64,000 bases of DNA, taken from contig NZ_LQPC01000026.1 in NCBI RefSeq assembly GCF_002101705.1, positions 62,001 to 126,000 on the forward strand, given 5' to 3'. The translations under genes were made by a program, and so were the position numbers. The notes under the pieces were generated by a model that was not told where the DNA came from, made no database searches, and saw nothing but the letters and a program-made list of their open reading frames with translations. The DNA comes from Mycolicibacterium iranicum. Lineage in GTDB: Bacteria; Actinomycetota; Actinomycetes; Mycobacteriales; Mycobacteriaceae. Shown piece after piece: positions 34,008 through 43,020 of the stretch. Positions within the stretch are counted from its first letter, which is position 1. Each line of letters opens with the position of its first letter.

Positions 34008-36107
34008 TCACCGACGGCCTGACGCAGCCTTTCGATGACGTTCCTTCTCGCGGTCGGCGTTGACTAGCTGTTTGGCTTGAAGGATGGCCAGCATCGACGG
34101 CGTGGCGCCGGAGTTTGTGCGCTGCTTGGTGTACTTCTCGGTCTTCACAAAGAGGCGAAGGTCGGCGAGCAACCGCTTGTCGCGACCGAGGAAGACGCGG
34201 AGCTCATCCTTGCCCGCGCTTTGCATTTTGATTTCGTCGTCGGTGTAGCTCGTCTCCGGGGTGATGAAGTGGACGGTCAACTCTCGCTGGTTGCCTTGGA
34301 CGATGTCATCGAGCTTGTATCCGAAGGCGAAGTCCTGGCCGTTCTTCGCGTACTTTATTTTGTTGGTCTTGAGGATGTCGGACGAGAGGTACTTGAAGAG
34401 CTTGTTGGAGATCTCGGACGAGTCGATATCGACGCCCTTTATCTCTTTCTCAATTTCCTGTTCCTCGTTCGTGAGGTACTCGTAGATGTTGCCATTGCGC
34501 TGAACGTAGGACTGAGTCTCCAGCAGGTTGAGCGCCTCCTGCACCGAGTCGCCCAACGATTTGAGGTCCAGACCGAAGCGGTCGTAGACGAGCACGGTGA
34601 GGTTGCGCGGTGTGGCTTTGAAGGTGTCGACGTACTTGACCAGGAACAGTGCCTTGAGCAGGCGGTTCGCGAGAATCGTCACGTCGGAGCTGGGATCGGG
34701 AAGGTGTTTCTCCGCCTGAAGGATGGCACTCTGGGCTGCAGATTTCAGTGCTGCACTGATGCCGGCGAACATCTGATCAAAGGTGGCCAAGTACTTCACC
34801 TGTTCGCCGCCAATGAGTTTGGCTACCTCCTGGACCACACCGAGCATCGAACGCTCGCCAACGGAGCTGTTCTTTCCCTCAAACATGTTGTGGTCGGACA
34901 GGCCTTCGATGGCAGCCTGGAACATCGGAATCTGGTATGTGACAAACGGATAGGTGCTGATGAAGCGGCTTTCATCGATGTAGTTGCGGTACGTCTTTGC
35001 GCCGTCGACAAAGTCGAAGATCGTCTTGAAGTTCGCAGAGTCCTCTGCGTAGATCGCCCTGACGGCAGCTACACCCGCATCGTTCTTCTCCAAAAGGCGC
35101 TTGCTGATGACTTCTTCGACGTCTTGACTCGTGAGCTTCACCCTGGTGCTGAACCGGGCCTGGATCTTTGAGAAGTCGTTACCCTGCTGCTTGGTTCGGT
35201 CTCCGACGACCTTGTCCATGTCCTCCTGGGACGTGACGAAGACCCACGACTGTCCCTTGCACTTCGTGTTCAGCGACTCAGCAATGGTCTGCAGATTGAG
35301 CATGAGCTTCACGTCGTCGGCGATGAACTGACCGACCTCGTCGACGAAGAAATTGAGGCGGTAGCCAGGCTCCTGCAAGTCGATCCACGACTTGACCGAG
35401 GCGGCAAAGTCTTCGATTGACACGGCGTACGACTTTTGGTACTGGGCGATGATTCCTGGATTCGCACCACCGTTGATTTCGGAGAACGCTGCGTCGATGT
35501 GGTGCGCTTCGAGTGCTGTCTGCTCACGGCCCTGAGCCCAATCAATGCCGGCCAGCTTCTGAAACGCCATCTTGAACGCTTCATACTGGCCGCGCTTGTC
35601 GAGGTCTTCCTCAAAGCGAGCGACGGCACCGTCATTACCGAAGTAGCCGCGGCTCTCGTCAAAAACTTTCACGAAGACCTTGAGGAGCGCATCGGTCTGA
35701 TCTTTGGCGATCAGCGTCGCCTTCTGATCAATGTTGAACAGTAAGCTCTTCGCCGGAATGGTCGCGGCCTTCTTGAACGACGCGGACAGCATCGCGTCGT
35801 CGGTCTTGCTGAGGAAGCTGTCGCTTACCTGTCCGCGGGGGAACGCTTGGCCCTCCACATCTCCGAGAAGGTGGGCGAGCATCTTCAGCAGATGAGACTT
35901 ACCCGAGCCGAAGAAGCCGGAGATCCACACGCCATTTGCGTTGGTGTAGTTGGTGTATTCCTCAAGTAGCGGCCCGACGCTCTTGGCAGCGTCGTTGGTG
36001 AAGACGTACTCCTCGACCTCAACGCCGAGGTGATCGACGTCATCGGCCTTGACCACGCCCTCGATCGAGCGGTTGACGTCCTTGAGGAAAATTTCATTGA
36101 GTTTCAT
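34008..36107 (-). pseudogene. brxC: brxC, 5' part (ATPase domain, frame-split)
   Basis: The 699-codon frame begins MKLNEIFLKDVNRSIEGVVKA at ATG 36107, 4 bases after the brxB stop. It has the BrxC/PglY P-loop WISGFFGSGKSHLLKM near residues 55-70 and LNFFVDEVGQFIADD as Walker B. It ends NADREKERHRKAASGRR at TGA 34008-34010. Removing one base around 34036-34038 (cgtcatc to cgcatc on the minus strand) would give REKER-IERLRQAVGDAQMIIN and join it to the 3' frame. BrxC is an ATPase essential for BREX, so the split should disable or weaken the system unless two-piece assembly, frameshifting or a sequencing error explains it. Confidence 0.82.
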
Positions 36108-36111
36108 CGAG

Positions 36112-36723
36112 TCATGCTTCCTGGTCGAGGATGCGCTTGGCGCGGTAGAAGGAGTCGTCCTTGAGTTGGCCAAACAGAACGAGCGCCGAACCCTGAGTGG
36201 CCGACACGTCGTACTTGCCAGGGAAGAACATCAGCATCGGCCGGTCAGAGACGACGGTCTGCAAGTTGTTAAGCACCGTGTGCGAGCGCACGAACGGAAA
36301 CACCTCTCCTACCCCGGTGAGGAACAAGATCTGGAATGTCTCGCTTTCGACGCGCGCTTTGATGGCGGGCGCAAGGTGCATCTGAGGGTCGAGCATGTTC
36401 TGCAGCATCTTGAGGAAGTCGGGCTTATCCATTGATGCCTCGGCCGCGAGGACACGCTCCCAGACGTTGCGTTCCTTCAGAAGTTCGACGCAGAGGTCAT
36501 ACAGGTTGATCTCGAAAATCTTTATGCCCTCTTCGGTTTCGAGCTTGGTCTTGATGCGCTTCTTCGCTTGCGCTACGTCAAGAGCCCAGGTTGGGTCGTA
36601 GTCATAGATGAAGTGGGCGACCTCATTGCCAAGGCCCTGCATTTTGAGGAAGCGCTCGCTCTTGAGAACTTGGAAGAGGTGCTCCTCGTGCTGTGCCAGG
36701 GTGACCCGGTTTGACATTGTCAC
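36112..36723 (-). CDS. brxB: BREX-1 protein BrxB (DUF1788)
   Basis: The 203-residue protein has the DUF1788 pattern: an early LKSERFLKMQGLGNEVAHFI, DYDPTWALDVAQA and IKIFEINLYDLCVELLKER, then the C-terminal LFLTGVGEVFPFVRSH, NLQTVVSDRPMLMFFPGKYD and ALVLFGQLKDDSFYRAKRI. This resembles an inactive ATPase fold. BrxB is a small essential component that binds PglZ. The start overlaps brxA by 4 bases and the stop is 4 bases before brxC, the canonical BREX-1 gene order. No defect is visible. Confidence 0.92.
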   Translation of the reverse strand: MTMSNRVTLAQHEEHLFQVLKSERFLKMQGLGNEVAHFIYDYDPTWALDVAQAKKRIKTKLETEEGIKIFEINLYDLCVELLKERNVWERVLAAEASMDKPDFLKMLQNMLDPQMHLAPAIKARVESETFQILFLTGVGEVFPFVRSHTVLNNLQTVVSDRPMLMFFPGKYDVSATQGSALVLFGQLKDDSFYRAKRILDQEA

Positions 36724-37319
36724 AACGCCGCCTTCGTCGGAAAGAATCGGATATCGCTGGGGGTGCGGCGGCTTAGGCAGTCGGCGACACGCGCCGAAAG
36801 CGACGTCGGTTCGATCAAGTCCTGCTTCGTTAGCAGACCGGCATCAACCATCATCTTGAACACCACCTGCCGGATTTTCTTAAACGAGGTGTCTGTGATC
36901 GTGTCCAGCTCGTCGTGCCAAATGGCCTTGCTGCGATAGAAGGAGTCGAATTCCTCGTAGGTCACCGTGCCGGCCAGGGTGAGGAACCGTTCACGCAACA
37001 CTTCTTCGGCGAACTCTCCAATCAGGTCGTACTGCCGGCACGCTGCAGCCCACATCAGGTGGCCCCGCTCAGTAGACGTTCCGTCTGCGATGATCTTTAG
37101 CTCGGCCTCGGTAAGCACTTGCAGCCGTGGAATAAGCGCACCCAGCAAGCGTGTGTTTGATCGCTCCACACGAGTCTGAAGCAGGTTCTCGTCTTTGATA
37201 CGGGCGCGGGTCGTCGTCCAATCACCTTCGCGAAGGTAGATCGGTACAGCGATGAGGGCTTCTTGGGCCAGCAGCGAACCGCTGGTGAACGAAAGTGCGT
37301 ATCGCTGGTTGGTCGTCAT
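36720..37319 (-). CDS. brxA: BREX-1 protein BrxA (DUF1819)
   Basis: The 199-residue protein is the first gene of the BREX operon, starting at ATG 37319 with GGAGGGAG close upstream. It carries DUF1819 signatures: RYALSFTSGSLLAQEALIAV at the N-terminus, TSTERGHLMWAAACRQYDLI in the middle and FKKIRQVVFKMMVDAGLL near the end. BrxA is a small all-helical protein shown to bind DNA in other BREX systems and is needed for full defence. The operon promoter must lie in the ~950-base region beyond 37320. A TATCCT hexamer near 37351 is a possible -10 without a good -35. Confidence 0.92.
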   Translation of the reverse strand: MTTNQRYALSFTSGSLLAQEALIAVPIYLREGDWTTTRARIKDENLLQTRVERSNTRLLGALIPRLQVLTEAELKIIADGTSTERGHLMWAAACRQYDLIGEFAEEVLRERFLTLAGTVTYEEFDSFYRSKAIWHDELDTITDTSFKKIRQVVFKMMVDAGLLTKQDLIEPTSLSARVADCLSRRTPSDIRFFPTKAAL

Positions 37320-37388
37320 CGGCTCCCTCCACAGTCGCTGGCAAGTCGATTAGGATAGCGTGACGGACCGACAAGAAGCGGGTAGCAG

Positions 37389-37589
37389 CTACTTGGGACG
37401 GCTTGTTTCGCCCCCGTCTTCGTATTTGGCTTCGGATCGAATGCCCACCTTCGCTTGCCTGAAATCCCAGTCGCGGCCGACCTGAGCGCGGGCATCAGAT
37501 TGGTCGCATTCCGTACATAGACCATGCCCGTCGAGACAACGACCGGTCTCCCCTCTCAACGCAGGACGGTATCGAGTTGAATCTGACAC
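37389..37589 (-). CDS. Possible small Cys-rich protein upstream of brxA
   Basis: A GTG at 37589 opens 66 codons (SDSTRYRPALRGETGRCLDG and so on) with CLDGHGLCTECDQ, three Cys and a His that could bind zinc. The frame ends at TAG 37389, 70 bases before the brxA start and on the same strand, so it could be a small first gene of the operon, for example a regulator. Its ribosome site is weak (GAAAG) and an overlapping frame exists. No homologue is known to me. Low confidence. Confidence 0.3.
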   Translation of the reverse strand: MSDSTRYRPALRGETGRCLDGHGLCTECDQSDARAQVGRDWDFRQAKVGIRSEAKYEDGGETSRPK

Positions 37590-37921
37590 ACGATGCTTTC
37601 AGTTCGCCAGCTTTCCTAGGGCAGAAGAAGCATCGTCAACCTTTCTAGGTCCTGGCGAATCTTGATTCGGGAACTACCGCATCTTGCGACATAAATGACT
37701 TTTAAGGGAATCGGGGAAGTCCCTCGCTTTCGAGGTCCGCCTACGTACGAGAGATCAAGGTTGCTCGCGCTGCTACTGCCAGACCGGTGGTCGAAGTCCG
37801 CCGGGGGGCGTCCCGCCGGCCTAATCGCGGTTGACGTCACTAACGGCGTCGGTGTTGCACGGTTCACTCGCTCCAAAGCAGATTCCCACTGTCCACGTCA
37901 AGCTGACTCCACTCCCGATAT
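37590..37921. other. Non-coding stretch upstream of the BREX operon
   Basis: About 330 bases between the possible small frame and the next candidate ORF. Short frames on both strands lack ribosome sites and plausible composition. No IS end, tRNA or long inverted repeat is visible. It could hold regulatory sequence for the BREX operon. Confidence 0.3.
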
Positions 37922-38237
37922 ATGACCTCAACTCCCTTTTCAACAGAAGAGTGCTTCGCATGGCTCCCCAAAGATTCGAGCACGGCCGCCGTGGCGCAAA
38001 TAGCGCGAAGGGGCGAGCTGGCACGCGTCGATCTTGGTTCGATTGCTAATGCGCTTGCCTATTGTTTTGACTATGTGGATGGCGCCGGTCGACGCTGACG
38101 ACCTTGACGACGCTGGAGGACCCGCCCGGCCAATCGGACCGAGGCCCACTTGGAGCGACATCTATTGGATCACCGGTCAGAGCAACCACGCGACACAGCG
38201 CTGCGATCCATCAGACCTTGTATTCAAGCCTTTGTGA
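37922..38237 (+). pseudogene. Small gene apparently broken by a frameshift
   Basis: An ATG at 37922 opens 58 codons of protein-like sequence (FSTEECFAWLPKDSSTAAVA, then RRGELARVDLGSIANALAYC) ending at TGA 38098. The frame two bases over continues sensibly through DADDLDDAGGPARP, RPTWSDIYWITGQSNHA to a stop at 38237. Together they would make a roughly 100-residue acidic/aromatic protein if one base were lost or gained near 38085-38092. No ribosome site precedes the ATG, so a leaderless transcript would be needed. No known family. Confidence 0.3.
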
Positions 38238-38274
38238 ATGCGACGAGGCGAGGGAAACCTCGGTCTTCTGCTCG

Positions 38275-39243
38275 TTAGCCGAATTCAAAAGCTATACGTA
38301 TCGCTCGGCTGCGTACTACGACCGTGACACTCAACATTCCGCCGCGCGGCGCTTTAATCGTCCGCGTCTCACCAGTGCATGCATCGATCAGCGCTGCCCC
38401 CAATGGAGACTCAACACTGACGAGTTCGGCTGAGTTGGGAGCGGAAACGAGATGATCATGACCGATGACAAACGAGTGCGCATCCTCCGGATCGCCGTCG
38501 AAATACACCTCGACGAAGGAGCCCGCCATTACGCGCTCATATCGCTTCGCAGCCTCAATGTGTCGACGAACCTCGTCCCGGCGACGCTGAGACGCTTCGG
38601 CGTAGCGTCGGCGTTCTGCGGCGCGCAAGTGTGCTGCCTCTGCAGCGCGTTGCCGCTTCCGCCTTTCTGCCAAAAGCTGGTCACCGAATGTCACTACTCT
38701 GCCGACGATGTCGTCCCTAGTGACCTCCGTACCCAGGGTCGCCTCGTGGGGCATCTCTCCGTAGTAGCGATAGCAGGCTAACCTCTCGCGCGCGGCAAAC
38801 GCCTCAACAGCTTCGCTTTCACCTCGGGCAGCGGATGCCCAATCGCTAAAGCCCGCTGAAACCGTCCTGTCATCGTTGACACACAGCGCAGAGAGCACCG
38901 GTTCGGATTGAGAATTACACTGCTCGGACACCACTCGCAACGTCTCCCGCATCCAATTCCAGTAGCCCGGACCAGGTCGTCCAGTCTTTGCCTCTACAAG
39001 GGCGCCGAGGTCGGCTACATATATGACTGACCGAAATTGTTTCGCTGTGTCTATTAGAATCTTCCTTGCAGACTTGACCCAAAGCGGCAGGTAAGGCCCC
39101 AGGTGGGCGTCTCTGTCCTCCTGATTAATCCGCGGAGGTGTTCTCCCCGGCCACTCGTTGAAGGAGCGCTCCCGCGCTCGGCGCTCCATTCGCGCGCGCT
39201 CGCGAGCAGCCCGGGGACCAATCACGTCTCGGGGCTCATCCAA
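38275..39243 (-). CDS. Protein with GreA/GreB-type C-terminal domain, function unknown
   Basis: The 322-residue protein starts with TTG at 39243. The middle (YWNWMRETLRVVSEQC, EPVLSALCVNDDRTVSAG, ARERLACYRYYGE) resembles an uncharacterised domain I associate with actinobacterial restriction-linked proteins. A basic coiled coil (RRKRQRAAEAAHLRAAERRR) follows at about 190-235. The last ~75 residues (GSFVEVYFDGD, SVESPLGAALIDACTGE) match the C-terminal FKBP-like domain of Gre factors, which binds RNA polymerase; the SPLGxAL signature is clear. The N-terminal Gre coiled coil with its acidic tip is absent, so cleavage stimulation is unlikely. It may target RNA polymerase or mimic Gre. Confidence 0.6.
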   Translation of the reverse strand: MDEPRDVIGPRAARERARMERRARERSFNEWPGRTPPRINQEDRDAHLGPYLPLWVKSARKILIDTAKQFRSVIYVADLGALVEAKTGRPGPGYWNWMRETLRVVSEQCNSQSEPVLSALCVNDDRTVSAGFSDWASAARGESEAVEAFAARERLACYRYYGEMPHEATLGTEVTRDDIVGRVVTFGDQLLAERRKRQRAAEAAHLRAAERRRYAEASQRRRDEVRRHIEAAKRYERVMAGSFVEVYFDGDPEDAHSFVIGHDHLVSAPNSAELVSVESPLGAALIDACTGETRTIKAPRGGMLSVTVVVRSRAIRIAFEFG

Positions 39244-39454
39244 GAATCACCGCCTTCTCGGCCCGTCAATTTTCGAACGGTAACTCTAGAAGATGAAGTC
39301 GACAATCCCTTCTCGGCAGGTTGACGCGTGCATTCAAGATGCGCCGCACTGGTACCCCGGTTCGATAGTGGTTCGGTCGCCATGGTGATGCCGACGAATG
39401 ACCTGGTGATCAGCAGGCGGCTTGCGTTACTTCTGACGTCCGCAGCGGCCGCCC

Positions 39455-40402
39455 TCAGCCCAGCACCAACGCAACCCCACCAGCGCGCAACTCGTCGAAC
39501 GAGTAGCTCAACTCGCCCCGATCCCCCACCTCAACGACGTAGCGGTCCTGGCCCTCGGTGACGTCGAACGTAAACCCGAAGGTGCACATGTACCGGCCGC
39601 CTTTACCTTCTTCCAGGTAGGTCGTCGTGAGGATCTCACCCTTGCCGTTCTTCACCGTCACCGGCGTCCCCGGATTCACGTCCGAGTAGCCGCTTGCTCC
39701 CACGCAGGATGTCCCGTCGACCTCGATCGCCGGCGCGTACGGGTTCGGGTCGTCGTCATTCAGCGTGAAGCTGCCCGATATCGTCGCCGTCTCCAACACG
39801 TGGAAGCCTTCGGCGAACTGCGGGCAGAAGTACTGCACCGCAACCTCATCCGCTGGCATCCCCTGCTGCGCACCGCCGCCTTCCAGTTCGCGGCACACCT
39901 GCTTGCCGTGCGCGACGGCATTCGCGTCAGAGTTGAAGTCCGCCGAGAACCCCGCCTGCTTCAACGCTGTCAGGTACCGGTCGTCGACCGTCGTGCGGTC
40001 GCGATTGAGGTACACGTATGCTCCGATCCCTCCGCCCACCAGCGCGAGAACCGTCAGCGCCGCCGCCACCGCGATCCACACCCGGCGGCCCTCCCGAACC
40101 GGCTCTACAACCGAAACCTGCTCGGCGCCAGCCTGTTCCAGCTGCTGCTTACCTATTGGGTCGAGCGCCTCCACGCCGCCGTCTCGGATCAGGTCCGTGG
40201 GTTGGCCACCCACGAAGTACCGGCCTTCATGCCGGCCCGTCGGATCCGGCATCCAGCCCCCGCCAGCAGCGCTTCCGGATCGTCCGGGCACCCCGTACGC
40301 CGACTCGTGCCACGTCCCGCCCACGTTGACCGCGCCACACGACGTGCACTGCAAAGCGTCGGTCAAACCACCGCCGCAGAATACGCAGAAGCCCATCCCC
40401 AT
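39455..40402 (-). CDS. Zinc-ribbon, DUF2510-like and DUF732 membrane protein
   Basis: The 315-residue protein has an N-terminal zinc ribbon (CVFCGGG, CTSCG), a DUF2510-like segment WMPDPTGRHEGRYFVGG near residues 50-66, and one transmembrane helix (VWIAVAAALTVLALVGGGIG) near 108-130. An extracytoplasmic part follows that begins with a DUF732-like stretch (ALKQAGFSADFNSDANAVAH, VCRELEGG). It probably anchors in the inner membrane with the ribbon in the cytoplasm. ATG 40402 was preferred because AGGAAG lies 7 bases upstream; its A overlaps the TGA of the upstream gene (TGATG). It forms an operon with a second zinc-ribbon membrane protein. Function unknown. Confidence 0.7.
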   Translation of the reverse strand: MGMGFCVFCGGGLTDALQCTSCGAVNVGGTWHESAYGVPGRSGSAAGGGWMPDPTGRHEGRYFVGGQPTDLIRDGGVEALDPIGKQQLEQAGAEQVSVVEPVREGRRVWIAVAAALTVLALVGGGIGAYVYLNRDRTTVDDRYLTALKQAGFSADFNSDANAVAHGKQVCRELEGGGAQQGMPADEVAVQYFCPQFAEGFHVLETATISGSFTLNDDDPNPYAPAIEVDGTSCVGASGYSDVNPGTPVTVKNGKGEILTTTYLEEGKGGRYMCTFGFTFDVTEGQDRYVVEVGDRGELSYSFDELRAGGVALVLG

Positions 40403-41502
40403 CACTTCCTGTACACCGTGGTGCCTTCGACACCAAAAAGGGAACTGACGAACTTGGCGAAGCAGTCGTCGACCCCCAAACCTTGGGAGTCACACCACCC
40501 GTTCGCGTCTGCCGGCGCCAGCTTTGGATTGCCGATCACCGTCACCCACCAGTCCGGAGCATTGAACGTCGTCCACTGGCCCGACGACACCAACCGCACG
40601 CCGCTGTACTTTTCGCGCAGCGCAAGATGATCTCGCAGGACGTCGGCGCTCGTCAGCGTCTTGCCGTCGACCTCGATCCCAGCCTTCTTCGAACTGATCT
40701 GCGGCACCCAGCGATTCGCGATCGAACCCGACACGTACGAGTAGTCCGCATCGCGGATCTCACGTAGCACCGCCTCGGCGACACCGTCGACACTGCCGTG
40801 CTCGGGCTTGGCGACCTCGTGCGCAACCACCCGGTCTGATGTCGACGACGAGACCGCGGCCGCGACAGCTGATTCGCCTGGATGAAACACCAGCTGCGGG
40901 GCGCCCGAGAACATCGTCGTTGTGCGCCAATATGTTCCGGCGGGAAAGACGAGCATTTTGCGTGCGGTTTGACCAGGCTTCATCGTCACCGGTGCGGCGG
41001 AGAAGTCGAACAGCCCTGCGGCGATGTCACGCTGACCGTCGGCGACGGTGATTCGCACGCCTGAGCCAGCTTCGGTGTTGCCACCCGGGCATTGCGACAG
41101 GAACGCGGCACTCACAATCAGCCCGTCTGACGACATGTCGACCGACTCAGCCTGCACCACGGGCGCTGCCGAGCACTCTGGCACCAGCAGCGCCGGATCC
41201 ATCGTCGCCGTGGTGAAGACGCCGCGATCTGGTGCGCCCGCTTCGTCCGGTGAGGGGTTTCCGACCATCACGGCGACCAACGCAACAACGCCGATGAACA
41301 CGGCCACCCCACCGAGCAGGCCGCCGATCAGCAGACCGCGGCGGCGGGGAGGCCGGCCGACCGCCGGCGCATCGTCGTCCTCCGGAAAGGACACGACGCC
41401 GATTGGTGAGCCGCATTCTCCGCAGAATTTGTAGTTCCAGGCGTTGATGTGTCCGCGCGGGCAAATCACAGTCGGCGATGCGCCGTCGAATTTCATGCTC
41501 AT
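40402..41502 (-). CDS. Zinc-ribbon membrane protein with large extracytoplasmic domain
   Basis: The 366-residue protein starts MSMKFDGASP at ATG 41502, with a cytoplasmic zinc ribbon (VICPRGH, KFCGECGSPIG) and one transmembrane helix (GLLIGGLLGGVAVFIGVVAL) near 55-80. About 280 extracytoplasmic residues follow, with Cys pairs (PECS, SQCPGG, WCDSQG, DDCFAK) suited to disulfides. No enzyme motif is visible. It is the first gene of a two-gene operon with the DUF732-type protein. A membrane sensor or envelope-associated role is plausible but not shown. The 284 bases upstream, to 41786, hold no other gene that I can support. Confidence 0.65.
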   Translation of the reverse strand: MSMKFDGASPTVICPRGHINAWNYKFCGECGSPIGVVSFPEDDDAPAVGRPPRRRGLLIGGLLGGVAVFIGVVALVAVMVGNPSPDEAGAPDRGVFTTATMDPALLVPECSAAPVVQAESVDMSSDGLIVSAAFLSQCPGGNTEAGSGVRITVADGQRDIAAGLFDFSAAPVTMKPGQTARKMLVFPAGTYWRTTTMFSGAPQLVFHPGESAVAAAVSSSTSDRVVAHEVAKPEHGSVDGVAEAVLREIRDADYSYVSGSIANRWVPQISSKKAGIEVDGKTLTSADVLRDHLALREKYSGVRLVSSGQWTTFNAPDWWVTVIGNPKLAPADANGWCDSQGLGVDDCFAKFVSSLFGVEGTTVYRK

Positions 41503-41786
41503 CGCAGACCTCTCGCCAGTGCGGCGGGTGTCGATTCGCCCGACGCACGCAGCCCTCCAAACCTCATCCAGCAATGATTCGACAGATGGCTGACAGAAGG
41601 AATCGGGGATACCCCTCGTCCTTTGCGATTGGAACCATCATCTGCACCTCCGACAACAAGGAACCCACGTGCACCAAGCAGTTCCCCAAATTTAGGGGGA
41701 TCCCCGATTCCCTCCGCCCCGCCGATCACCGCACCATTGATCCACCGCGGCCGCCGGTCGTCGTAGACGAGCTCAAGGACAACGCC

Positions 41787-42086
41787 ATGAAGCACCTCGG
41801 TCTGGTCGGGATTGCGTGCATGGCCGCCGCCATCGCGACAGCGGCTCCCGCGGGGGCCGCACCCCAAGATGCCGCGTTCTTGAACCGGCTCAACCAGGTC
41901 GGCATCACGTCGTCCAATCCGTATGCGACCTTCCTCGAGGCGTACGCCGTGTGTCGGCACCTCGATTTCGGCACGCCGCACTCCGGGGTCGTCGGCATCG
42001 TCCTCAGCAATAATCCCGATCTCGATTACGAGAGCGCGGCCGACTTCGTGGTGCTGGCGAATATGACGTACTGCCCGCCAGCCTGA
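41787..42086 (+). CDS. Secreted DUF732 protein
   Basis: The 99-residue protein has a signal peptide (MKHLGLVGIACMAAAIATAA, cleavage likely after AGAA near residue 25) and a mature DUF732 domain. The domain has FLNRLNQVGITSSNPYA, a Cys in YAVCRHLDFG and a second Cys near the end (MTYCPPA) that should pair with it. DUF732 proteins are small mycobacterial exported proteins of unknown function. It converges with the DUF1206 gene, leaving only 3 bases between stops. Confidence 0.8.
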   Translation: MKHLGLVGIACMAAAIATAAPAGAAPQDAAFLNRLNQVGITSSNPYATFLEAYAVCRHLDFGTPHSGVVGIVLSNNPDLDYESAADFVVLANMTYCPPA

Positions 42087-42089
42087 CGG

Positions 42090-42899
42090 CTACATCCGCG
42101 AATACCGCGTCAGCGCAAAGCTGTACAACCCGTAGGCCGCGAAGCCCGCCGCCGCGACGAGCAGGATCGTGTGCCCGAACCGCGCCTCCCCCAACGCTTC
42201 GACCGCGGCATCCAATCCCCGAGCCCGGGCCGGATCGTGCAACACCGACACCCCAGCGACGAGAATCCCCGCCGCGATCAGCACCAGCCCCTCGGCGACA
42301 TGCCCCACGACTCCCAGCACGGTCACCAGCGGCCCCGCCGGCTTTCGCAGATCCCCGAGAAACCTCCGCCACGCGCCCTTGTAGACGAAGTAGCCGCCGA
42401 ACGCGACGATCACCGCACCGACGGCGACCAGGACAGCCTTTCCACCGTCCGTCTGCATCAACCGCGCGCTCAAGCCCTCCGCCCGTTCCCCACCCTGGCG
42501 GCCCACCCCGAGCGCGAACTGCGCCGCCGTGAACGACAGCACCAGGTACACCAGCGCAAGCCCAAACGCTTTGAGCCGATTGACAAGTGGCACGTCACGG
42601 TGATGGGCGTTTGTGTGCTCTCCCGGGTGCAGTCCCACGATGGTCTCGGCCAGCCGCCACAACGCGAGCGTCAGCATGCCGAACGCGACGATCCACAACG
42701 TCCACGACCCGCCCGGTTGAGCCGCCAGCGTCGCCAGCGCACCCGTCTGGTCGGCGTCGCCGGTCAACCCGGACGCGATCCGCGCAATCGTGGACGCGAT
42801 CAGCAGATGCAGTAGCCCGTTGACCGGATAGCCGATGCGGGCCAGCCACTCCACGGTGCGGCTTCCGGTTGCGCGATTCACCGCCCCCTTGAACGTCAT
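42090..42899 (-). CDS. DUF1206 integral membrane protein
   Basis: The 269-residue protein has six hydrophobic segments arranged as three repeated two-helix units. Each unit has a variation of ARIGYPVNGLLHLLIASTIA and GGYFVYKGAWRRFL, the usual DUF1206 pattern. ATG 42899 starts MTFKGAV; longer in-frame starts would run into the divergent gene. Members are multispanning inner-membrane proteins of unknown function. It diverges from the DUF2293 gene at 43021, so both promoters lie within about 120 bases. Confidence 0.8.
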   Translation of the reverse strand: MTFKGAVNRATGSRTVEWLARIGYPVNGLLHLLIASTIARIASGLTGDADQTGALATLAAQPGGSWTLWIVAFGMLTLALWRLAETIVGLHPGEHTNAHHRDVPLVNRLKAFGLALVYLVLSFTAAQFALGVGRQGGERAEGLSARLMQTDGGKAVLVAVGAVIVAFGGYFVYKGAWRRFLGDLRKPAGPLVTVLGVVGHVAEGLVLIAAGILVAGVSVLHDPARARGLDAAVEALGEARFGHTILLVAAAGFAAYGLYSFALTRYSRM

Positions 42900-43020
42900 A
42901 TCGTCATTGCCGAGTCCAGCACCGGACCGTTCTACCCGGCTGCATGTTTGCGAAAACGTGGCTGGAGCAGCCAACGGCCGGTCGTCCCGGTTGTCGGAGG
43001 GCAGTCCTACCCTCGGGATC

